NCBI RefSeq assembly: GCF_014196455.1
Contig: NZ_JACIDS010000003.1
Location: 186,001-250,000, forward strand
Origin: Kaistia hirudinis
Lineage (GTDB): Bacteria; Pseudomonadota; Alphaproteobacteria; Rhizobiales; Kaistiaceae
DNA length: 64,000 nt
Direction: 5' to 3'
Below, one piece after another: positions 58,212 to 64,000 of this stretch. The notes beneath the pieces were generated by a model that saw only the letters and a list, made by a program, of their open reading frames with translations, was not told the origin of the DNA and made no database searches. Each line of letters begins with the position of its first letter. Positions within the stretch are counted from its first letter, which is position 1. Made by a program: the position numbers and the translations under genes.

Positions 58212-58670
58212 TTACAGGTTCTCACCGCACCAGTGTGCAGTTCGCGCCGCCTTGGCCTCGGCGCCAGGCCGATAGGGCAACGCCAGCCCTCCACGCACCA
58301 GCACATCGCCCACGTCGCCGTCAGCCGTCGTGAGGTTGGCCAGCGTCCGCCCATAGCGATCCTTGCGGCCCGACCGCTCGACATAGACGGTCGCGCCGCG
58401 GAGAAGCTTCGCGACCCGAGCCTTGGCCTCCAGCCCGACCCGTCGCTCGTTCTCGCAACGCGGCCGGAATGTCTCCGGCGCGTCGATATCGATGAAGCGG
58501 ATCTTCTCGGCGCACCCCTTCGACGGCGCGACACAGGGCAGCGCAACGGTGTCGCCGTCGATGATCACGATCCGGTCGCCGTCGATCGCTTCGGCGTGTG
58601 CGGCCAGAGGCAGCGCCGCTGCGACAAGGGCCGCGGCGAGACGAATTCGGAAAGGACGACGAAGCAGCAT
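58212..58670 (-). CDS. Secreted thermonuclease (staphylococcal nuclease fold)
   Basis: A 152-residue SNase-like protein. Signal peptide (IRLAAALVAAALPLAAHA, cleavage near residue 26); catalytic segments IIDGDTVALPC near 38, IRFIDIDAPETF near 58 and SGRKDRYGRTLANL near 100 supply the Asp/Glu/Arg residues. Cuts DNA or RNA with Ca2+, outside the cytoplasm. The last gene of a compact operon, eight bases after the small membrane protein. Confidence 0.88.
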   Translation of the reverse strand: MLLRRPFRIRLAAALVAAALPLAAHAEAIDGDRIVIIDGDTVALPCVAPSKGCAEKIRFIDIDAPETFRPRCENERRVGLEAKARVAKLLRGATVYVERSGRKDRYGRTLANLTTADGDVGDVLVRGGLALPYRPGAEAKAARTAHWCGENL

Positions 58671-58677
58671 CGCGTCG

Positions 58678-58821
58678 CTATCTGTCCGCTTCCGGCCGGC
58701 AGGTGACCGCAGCCCGATGCCCCGCCGTCTTCCTGAACCACCGCATGAACAGCCAATGCGCGCCGAAAACGACGACGAGCAAGACACCCAGCCAGACGAT
58801 CATCCACTGGCCTAGCGTCAT
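58678..58821 (-). CDS. Small single-pass membrane protein, 47 residues
   Basis: Starts on an ATGA overlap with the preceding stop and ends eight bases before the thermonuclease start. One TM segment (MIVWLGVLLVVVFGAHWLFM) and a basic C-terminal tail. The tight coupling to both neighbours is the main evidence that it is a gene. Confidence 0.65.
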   Translation of the reverse strand: MTLGQWMIVWLGVLLVVVFGAHWLFMRWFRKTAGHRAAVTCRPEADR

Positions 58822-59006
58822 AGATCGGGCACCATTGGCGGGTCGGAAGGCGGACGAAGCCGTCGGGCCTCATCGGATGCGGCGATGAGCCGGCGCCGGA
58901 GGTCCGGCATGTCGGCGACGTCAGTGAGATTGATCAGCTCAGCCAGCTTGTGCTCGATCTTCGAAAGCGCTTGCTCGCTGCCGAGGGGTCTCGTTTGGGC
59001 CATCAT
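58818..59006 (-). CDS. Small hypothetical protein
   Basis: A 62-residue helical protein (GSEQALSKIEHKLAELINLT, ADMPDLRRRLIAASDEARRL, ending PPSDPPMVPDL). Overlaps the end of the upstream small gene by about 70 bases in another frame and the next gene's start by four. ATG at 59006 or 59003, or TTG at 59012; undecided. Confidence 0.55.
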   Translation of the reverse strand: MMAQTRPLGSEQALSKIEHKLAELINLTDVADMPDLRRRLIAASDEARRLRPPSDPPMVPDL

Positions 59007-59136
59007 CTCCAACCGTTGCTTGGGCTTCAGTCTCCGCCATCTTCAGCAGATAGGCCAGAAACGGCAGCCCCGCGACATTAGCCAATTTGGCCAGTTCCCC
59101 CGACATTCTTCCGACATATTCAGCCGTGGTGTGCAT
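58939..59136 (-). CDS. Small hypothetical protein
   Basis: A 65-residue protein beginning MHTTAEYVGRMSGELAKLAN and continuing AGLPFLAYLLKMAETEAQAT, a pattern I associate with small conserved Rhizobiales proteins. GGGAG eight bases upstream sets ATG 59136. First gene of the small-protein/thermonuclease operon. Function unknown. Confidence 0.65.
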   Translation of the reverse strand: MHTTAEYVGRMSGELAKLANVAGLPFLAYLLKMAETEAQATVGDDGPNETPRQRASAFEDRAQAG

Positions 59137-59218
59137 ATAGCGCTCCCCAGTGCGCGTGCATTCACCTGAAGATAGTATCATATGAAGAATGCAACTTCGT
59201 GCCAAAATGCGACAGGAG

Positions 59219-59932
59219 TTAGCCGTCTTTCTTCACCCCGCGCGCCACGATCTGCAGCGCTCCATCCGGCAGCGGCCTTTGCAGAGCGAGCGCGTCGGCC
59301 GCCGGCGCCGTGAGCCAGGTCTCGATATCTTCCGGCTTGGTCAGGATCGCCGGCATAGCCTTGGGATGGATCGCGCCGACCTCAGCGTTCGGTTCCGTCG
59401 TCAGGAAGCCGAAAAGGTCGATCGTCTCTTCGCCCGTCCTGATCTTGCGGACGGATGTCCACTGCGGGACCCAGATACCGGCGAAGACCGCGAGCGGCCG
59501 CTCGGCCGAGAGGGCGAACCAGATATCGCCGCCCGCGTCCCTGTTGAACTCGCTGAACGACGTGAACGGCACGACGCAGCGATGCTCGACGCCCAGCCAG
59601 CGCGTCCAGTGCTTGCTCGCCGTGTTGCGGATATTGGTCGTGCCGCTGTCGGGCTCGGCCTTCAGCAGCGCGGGAAAGTTGATATCCTTGCCCTTGGCCC
59701 GCAGCTTGTCGGCGCGTGTCGTCGCCGCCTTGAACAGGGCCTGGGATGACGACGGCATACCCCAACGGACCATGGCCAGTTCGCGGCCGGCGGGCGAGTT
59801 GCGCACGACCGGTGCGGCATAGTCCGGATAGATGCCCGGAAGCGGCGGCAAGTTACCCGTCGTGTCGAGCATCGCCCCGGTCATCGCCCTGATCGCTTCT
59901 GCGTTCGAGGTCATGCTGTAGAGGTTGCACAT
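59219..59932 (-). CDS. SRAP family protein (YedK/HMCES), abasic-site DNA-protein crosslinker
   Basis: A 237-residue SOS response-associated peptidase-fold protein. The catalytic Cys2 is exposed after Met removal (MCNLYSMTSNAEAIR), Asn is in GTTNIRNTASKHW near 100, Glu in VPFTSFSEFNRD near 128 and His in AIHPKAMPAILT near 195. Shields abasic sites in single-stranded DNA by a covalent thiazolidine link. The ATG at 59932 is required because the Cys must be residue 2; the longer frame is not coding. Confidence 0.93.
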   Translation of the reverse strand: MCNLYSMTSNAEAIRAMTGAMLDTTGNLPPLPGIYPDYAAPVVRNSPAGRELAMVRWGMPSSSQALFKAATTRADKLRAKGKDINFPALLKAEPDSGTTNIRNTASKHWTRWLGVEHRCVVPFTSFSEFNRDAGGDIWFALSAERPLAVFAGIWVPQWTSVRKIRTGEETIDLFGFLTTEPNAEVGAIHPKAMPAILTKPEDIETWLTAPAADALALQRPLPDGALQIVARGVKKDG

Positions 59933-60011
59933 GCCAGCCAGCCTGCCATAGGCGCCGGAGCCGCACAATTCGTGGTCGATGGACACTGCAGTCCTTAACT
60001 GGTCGGTCCCA

Positions 60012-60320
60012 TCAATCCCGTTCCCGCAAATAGAGGTACAGCGGCAGTGCCAGCGACAGACCCACAAAGAAACTTCCAGGAAGAACCAGCCACCAGCGCT
60101 CGACCTTGTGCTTCACGGCGTCGCGCCATGACCAAACCCAGAAAATCGGTATCGAAATGAGTATATCGGCCGAAAATCCAGCGGATGGATCATTTGCAAA
60201 CAGCGACTTAAGAAATAGCGGAAGCGCGAGGCCATGCTGCGCAAAGAAAGACGAAAAGAACAACCAGGGAGCGGCCGTCCCGATAATTGCCATGGCGATA
60301 TAAAAATGTCGGATCGTCAA
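60012..60320 (-). CDS. DUF2834 family membrane protein
   Basis: A 102-residue protein with three TM segments (FYIAMAIIGTAAPWLFFSSF, SADILISIPIFWVWSWRDAV, WWLVLPGSFFVGLSLALPLY). The GLALPLFLKSLFANDPSAGF loop and LPLYLYLRERD end are the DUF2834 signature. Function unknown. G+C is lower than the neighbours. Confidence 0.85.
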   Translation of the reverse strand: MTIRHFYIAMAIIGTAAPWLFFSSFFAQHGLALPLFLKSLFANDPSAGFSADILISIPIFWVWSWRDAVKHKVERWWLVLPGSFFVGLSLALPLYLYLRERD

Positions 60321-60409
60321 TGCTCTATTCCTCGCAGAGAAGCCGCTAAAGGTCGAGGTGGGCTTGTTGAAAGCGCCCTATAAGGGTGGACACCGGCCTG
60401 CGGCACGAA

Positions 60410-60454
60410 GAGCCCGGCCGCGCAAAGTATGTGGGGCAATCCGCGGTCGGGCTC
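60410..60454. repeat. Long inverted repeat
   Basis: GAGCCCG-CGCG half (60410-60422) and its complement (60442-60454) enclose a 19-base loop, in the 280-base gap between the DUF2834 gene and the next small plus-strand gene. No T tract; possibly a regulatory structure. Confidence 0.35.
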
Positions 60455-60602
60455 TCGCGAACCGCATCGGGGGATGCAGCTCACACACGCGAGGATAGCA
60501 GCAAGCGCGCGTCTCGGGCAGCCGCCCATATCAATCGGCGGTCGATTGACTCCACCACGAACGAGAACATTATAAGAACGAATTGTGGCAAAGGAGATGG
60601 CA

Positions 60603-60779
60603 GTGACCGAGCAGGATCAGGATCTGACCGATCAGGAAAGGGCGCTGATGGCACGGATCGATCAACTGATCGTGGTCCACGGCGGCGACCTGCGCGGGGT
60701 GATCGAGACGCTCTTGCTCGCTTACGACGATCGCCGCGAGCAGATCTCCACCGGCTATGTCCGTCGGCGAGCGCGATGA
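60603..60779 (+). CDS. Small hypothetical protein
   Basis: A 58-residue acidic-to-basic helical protein (DLTDQERALMARIDQLIVVH, GVIETLLLAYDDRREQIST). I choose the GTG at 60603, six bases after AAGGAG; the ATG at 60597 abuts that ribosome site. ATGA overlap with the next gene. No family recognised. Confidence 0.55.
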   Translation: MTEQDQDLTDQERALMARIDQLIVVHGGDLRGVIETLLLAYDDRREQISTGYVRRRAR

Positions 60780-61105
60780 CGAGTGATGGGCCTAACCCCG
60801 TCCCGCCCGAGATGACGCCCTGGCGCTTGAAGGACCTGATCGAGCGCCGCGTCACCGCCGGGAAAGGCGTCCGCCTGACACTGGACACCACAGTAATCGT
60901 GCTGCGCGCGCTCCGCGCCTATATCGCCGTCCCGAAACAGCGTCGTATCGCCGCCATCGTGTGTTGCCGGGCGCATGTCCACAAAGTGCCGTGCAGGCCG
61001 CTCTGCCGCCGGTGTCTCGAAACCGCTTACGAGATCAAGCTGGAGCTGCTCGCCGAACCGGACTGGTTTGGGGATCGTGGGAGATATGACGGCGGTGGGC
61101 GATGA
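60776..61105 (+). CDS. Hypothetical protein, Cys/His-containing
   Basis: A 109-residue protein: PWRLKDLIERRVTAGKGVRL, LDTTVIVLRALRAYIAVPKQ and a C-terminal cluster of Cys and His (CCRAHVHKVPCRPLCRRCLE) that could bind zinc. Overlaps its upstream neighbour by four bases. No family recognised. Confidence 0.55.
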   Translation: MTSDGPNPVPPEMTPWRLKDLIERRVTAGKGVRLTLDTTVIVLRALRAYIAVPKQRRIAAIVCCRAHVHKVPCRPLCRRCLETAYEIKLELLAEPDWFGDRGRYDGGGR

Positions 61106-61296
61106 ACGCGAACCGTCACCTTCCTCACCTGTGCGAAAGTTTGACCCTTCCTCGAAAAATTGCGGGAAAGGGTGCTCGATGGCCGGCTAAGAGGCCTGGT
61201 GCAAACGGTCGGCCAAAATCTCAACATGGACGAGTGAGCAGACGGCTTCGCAAGATCAAATTACAAAACTTCGCAATGTTCTGTTCAAATCGGTGA
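61102..61296 (+). CDS. Doubtful small ORF
   Basis: A 64-residue Arg/Lys-rich frame starting on an ATGA overlap with the previous gene. The only support is that overlap. Its last 40 bases overlap the response-regulator gene on the other strand. Confidence 0.25.
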   Translation: MNANRHLPHLCESLTLPRKIAGKGARWPAKRPGANGRPKSQHGRVSRRLRKIKLQNFAMFCSNR

Positions 61297-61624
61297 AGCG
61301 GCAAGGCTTCGCGAAAAATACAGCCTTCTCCGGCAAGTCACTTGCCTGCGGTGCACGTCGGCCGGAGATAACTACGATATGCACTGGCGGCCAGCGATGT
61401 CGGACGGTGTGGGCCAGTCTCACGCCGTCCATGTCTCCAGGCATGTCGATGTCTGTGACGATGACCCTTATGGACGGCTCCCGATCAAGCATGGCGATTG
61501 CTTCAGCCGCATCGGACGCCTGCAGCACCTGAAAGCCAGCGCCCTCCAGCTCCACAGCTGTGGCCATTCGGATTAGCGGCTCGTCCTCCACAAGGAGGAT
61601 CGTAGCGAAAGGCTCGGGCAACAT
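61256..61624 (-). CDS. Stand-alone response-regulator receiver protein
   Basis: A 122-residue CheY-like receiver: ILLVEDEPLIRMATAVELEG near residue 10 with the acidic pair, phospho-acceptor Asp in VIVTDIDMPGDMDGVRLA near 56, Ser in VVISGRRAP near 86 and Lys in FFAKPCRFTDL near 107. No output domain. Of the type acting in alphaproteobacterial phosphorelays, for instance with HWE/HisKA_2 kinases. No kinase is encoded nearby. Confidence 0.9.
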   Translation of the reverse strand: MLPEPFATILLVEDEPLIRMATAVELEGAGFQVLQASDAAEAIAMLDREPSIRVIVTDIDMPGDMDGVRLAHTVRHRWPPVHIVVISGRRAPQASDLPEKAVFFAKPCRFTDLNRTLRSFVI

Positions 61625-61707
61625 GAGAATGAATCCTAAGGCCAGGCCGAACAGGCCGGCTATTGAATGACGACGTCATGACTTGGTTCCAGCGAGAATC
61701 GGCAGTC

Positions 61708-63981
61708 TCAACGGATTGCGCTCGGATCTACGACGCGTTCGGCGGACTCGTCATCCGATCGCATCGCGGCTTCTGGCTCGGTTAGGCCGAGACAGCTTTC
61801 CCACTTTGAATTGCCGACATATCGCCAGGTCATACGGCCGGTGTCGCTGAGGCCGAAGAGGTGCAGCCAGCGATTGTCGAAAAGCGCGCGGATCTGAGGG
61901 TGGCGCGCCAGAACAGAGAGGATCGCCTCGCGGGGCGCTTCAACCAGCACGGAAAGTCGGAGTGGGTCATGGATCAGCCGCTCACCGTTATGGACGGACT
62001 GCCAAGGCAGTCCGGCCCGCATTAAGCCGCCATTGCCTTCGATGACACCGAGACCGCCGGTGACGTTGTGGAGCAGCTTGTTGCCGGCCCCGAAGACTCC
62101 CGAAGCAACGACCGAACCGTAATATTGCAGGCTGATCCAGCTCGCGACGACGACCGGCGCGGTCAGGATCAGTTCGAGCACGGCGAAACCTTCATCGCGC
62201 CGCCAGTCATAGTCATGCAGAAAGGCCCGGCCGGCCAGATCCCGACCGGCGGTGCGCGAGCGGGGCGCGGCGATGAAGGCCTGGCAGCCGGCGAGCCCCC
62301 ATTCGGGACGCAGCTCCGCCCAGTCGCGGGCACGACGCGGGATGCCCCGGCCATGTCCGGCCCGCGGCAGGCGCTGCGCCCGCTCTGTCCGTGCCAGAGC
62401 ACCAGCCGAAGTGAGCCAGACCCTCGCCTGCGCGAGATCCCCGGCATGAGCCGCAGAGGGATGGTCGTTCGAATAGATGACTACATCATCCGTGGTCGTG
62501 TCGTGCAAAGCGGCCAGAAAGAGCGTGTCCTGCGGAATGGAAATCCCGCGTGCGACCAGACCATCGCGCACCGGGCGATCGTTGAGCAGCGAAGCCAGCA
62601 GCCGCGCGTTAACGTCACCCGAATACCCGCCGCAAGCGCCGCAGTTCAGCGCGCTCGCATGGGGATTGTTGACCACGCTGGCGCCATGCCCGGCTAGCAG
62701 GACCAGCCTTGCGAATCCGTCGGTGAGCGACATCGCCCTGAGCACCTTCTCCGCCATTGTCAGCCGCGTCGCGAGGTCGAGCTGATCGGTCACGCGCGGG
62801 GCGGGATCGTTGGCCGCAGCGGCATGGGGGAGGCCCAGTCCGTCACGCAAAAGCTTGGCGGCATAGACCGGGCCCGTCGCCTCGACGAAGGCGAACGAGG
62901 AAATGGCCGCCAGCTTGAAGCGGCCCCAGGCCCGCTTCGCGCGCGCCGCAATGCGCGTGGCCCGTTCCGCTCTCGCCGATTGCGGTGTCGCCTCTCCCGA
63001 GCAAGTGAAGACGCTAGGCGTCAACAGTACGGGCAGGCGCGCCTCAACGACATCCGATGCGAAGCGGCGATGGCCAATGCCCAGTCCGAAGAAGCCGGCG
63101 AAGCCGAGCGTCCGGATCCCTGGATCGAGGCTCTCCAGCGCCCGGCGACACACCTCCGAGCGTACATCGATGCAGAAGGCCATCTGCAAGGAAGGGCGAG
63201 CCGACGCCACTGGCGTTGATGGCGATTCCGACAGGAGAATTTGGAGCCGCCGTTGTGCGGCGCGTTCCGCCGACTCCTGGAGGATCGAATCGATCCCATC
63301 ATCCGGGGTGGGCGAGACGGGCTCGGCATAGGCCGCGACGACTGGCCGCCAAAGCGGTTCAACAGAGGATTCGTCGTGGCGCAGCAATGCAGCTTCCCAG
63401 AGGAGGCGGATCGCCAGCATCTCGGTTAAGCACGCATCCGTCGCCCCCCGCAAATCAGCCTGCCAGAGTCGATAGCGGGCGAACTGGCTCCAGCCGCCAA
63501 GCGTCATCAACAGCCGGTGGAAATAGCTCTCCAGCGCCGGCTCCGGGAGCCCGAGTTGCGCAACGCATTCGGCAATGGCACCTTCAGCCGTGGCCGGAGC
63601 ATCTGCCACGAAGCGCGCGAATCCGCTGAGGCCAGCGATCTCCGGCGTGAGGTCGTGAACCGCATGATTCCGCCACGAAGCGTAGGCGCCGTGCGCGTCT
63701 CCGGCGGCCCAGAGCGCTTGCCCCTGATCGAAAAAGCCGGCTGCCCAATGGCTGATCCGCTCCTGGACGACGCCAGGCCAGTCCACGAACGCGACATCGC
63801 GGGCGAGCTCGGCGACGGTCGGAAGCGGCAAAGGCGCCGCCCGCTCCACGTGTGCGGCTGCCTTGAATGCGGCGAATGTCCCTAGCCGGAACGCCGGCGG
63901 CGCCGCCTCGAAAGCGTCCAACATATCCTCTTCCAGGATTTCTCTGGTTTGCCGCTTCTCGGCATACCAGGCGCGGGGCAT
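61708..63981 (-). CDS. dabA: DabA (UPF0753/DUF2309), inorganic carbon uptake subunit
   Basis: A 757-residue DUF2309 protein. The carbonic-anhydrase-like zinc site is visible: Cys and Asp in [19 protein letters not shown] near residue 270, and His and Cys in [20 protein letters not shown] near 435. Forms a membrane-bound CO2-hydrating, bicarbonate-accumulating complex with the NuoL/MrpA-like DabB. DabB usually lies directly upstream, here beyond the window edge. Start given at the ATG 63981; the ATG at 63924 after GGAAGAGGAT is an alternative. Confidence 0.92.
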   Translation of the reverse strand: MPRAWYAEKRQTREILEEDMLDAFEAAPPAFRLGTFAAFKAAAHVERAAPLPLPTVAELARDVAFVDWPGVVQERISHWAAGFFDQGQALWAAGDAHGAYASWRNHAVHDLTPEIAGLSGFARFVADAPATAEGAIAECVAQLGLPEPALESYFHRLLMTLGGWSQFARYRLWQADLRGATDACLTEMLAIRLLWEAALLRHDESSVEPLWRPVVAAYAEPVSPTPDDGIDSILQESAERAAQRRLQILLSESPSTPVASARPSLQMAFCIDVRSEVCRRALESLDPGIRTLGFAGFFGLGIGHRRFASDVVEARLPVLLTPSVFTCSGEATPQSARAERATRIAARAKRAWGRFKLAAISSFAFVEATGPVYAAKLLRDGLGLPHAAAANDPAPRVTDQLDLATRLTMAEKVLRAMSLTDGFARLVLLAGHGASVVNNPHASALNCGACGGYSGDVNARLLASLLNDRPVRDGLVARGISIPQDTLFLAALHDTTTDDVVIYSNDHPSAAHAGDLAQARVWLTSAGALARTERAQRLPRAGHGRGIPRRARDWAELRPEWGLAGCQAFIAAPRSRTAGRDLAGRAFLHDYDWRRDEGFAVLELILTAPVVVASWISLQYYGSVVASGVFGAGNKLLHNVTGGLGVIEGNGGLMRAGLPWQSVHNGERLIHDPLRLSVLVEAPREAILSVLARHPQIRALFDNRWLHLFGLSDTGRMTWRYVGNSKWESCLGLTEPEAAMRSDDESAERVVDPSAIR

Positions 63982-64000
63982 CGTTATCGCGATCCCCGCC

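Noticed and set aside
58028-58546. 172-codon minus-strand ORF overlapping the thermonuclease gene
   Set aside because: Most of it is the nuclease in another frame. Only its last 40 codons look protein-like, so I noted it as a possible remnant, not a gene.
1-64000. CRISPR arrays, rRNA, complete tRNAs, riboswitches and insertion sequences
   Set aside because: Looked for on both strands; no regular repeat-spacer array, no rRNA segment, no complete tRNA, no recognisable riboswitch core and no transposase with terminal repeats was seen.

Overview
The window looks like chromosome from a GC-rich alphaproteobacterium, most likely of the Rhizobiales/Hyphomicrobiales. The basis is roughly 65% G+C by eye, a RpoE-ChrR singlet-oxygen type sigma/anti-sigma pair, EcfG-like promoter elements, FCD-type GntR regulation, CUT2 sugar ABC transport and alphaproteobacterial small proteins. 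Genus cannot be settled from the sequence alone.

Left part (1-33.9 kb): a dense catabolic island. It holds five classical short-chain dehydrogenases, a cupin, an LhgO-like FAD oxidoreductase, an old-yellow-enzyme homologue, malonyl-CoA synthetase with malonyl-CoA decarboxylase, a GntR/FCD regulator, Gfo/Idh and YciI proteins, and a FAH hydrolase - intradiol dioxygenase - amidohydrolase operon. It continues with a semialdehyde dehydrogenase, a complete 2-oxo-acid (pyruvate/acetoin type) dehydrogenase set E1a-E1b-E2...E3 with an M24 creatinase-like protein and a His-rich CobW GTPase in the same run, and a ribose-type ABC transporter with a TIM-barrel epimerase and a PRISE-type reductase. An unusual cytoplasmic protein, a winged-helix domain fused to a solute-binding-protein fold, is encoded in the middle beside a 37-codon ORF. 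Two intergenic motifs recur: CTCA-N3-TGAG-like sites in front of six transcription units, and AAATATCGAT sites near the GntR gene, the malonyl-CoA genes and the FAH operon. They suggest that much of the island is co-regulated.

Middle part (33.9-46.5 kb): stress genes. A large clade catalase (KatE), a DUF892 ferritin-like protein and a PHB-depolymerase-type esterase come first; the latter two have EcfG-like promoters. An AI-2E family permease follows. Then comes the RpoE-ChrR locus: an FAD oxidoreductase - DUF1365 - CFA-synthase operon divergent from rpoE-chrR-esterase-DUF1295, with a DUF2177 membrane protein nearby. Three promoters with the identical architecture TGATCC-N18-TA precede these units.

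Right part (46.75-64 kb): accessory DNA. It begins at a 52-nt 3' fragment of tRNA-Ala(GGC), an attachment-site scar, followed by a tyrosine integrase, an AlpA-like gene, a tightly overlapping run of small ORFs and a RepA-like AAA ATPase. Next are a regulator pair, an Abi_2 (AbiD/AbiF) abortive-infection protein preceded by a structured, terminator-ended element that may be an abiF-type RNA, a ParB-like gene remnant, envelope lipoproteins and an A+T-rich two-gene membrane-protein unit. A compact operon of very small proteins with a thermonuclease, an SRAP (YedK) protein, DUF2834, a stand-alone receiver protein and DabA (inorganic carbon uptake) complete the window. The reconstituted tRNA-Ala that should mark the far end of the element was not seen, so the element's right boundary is undetermined.
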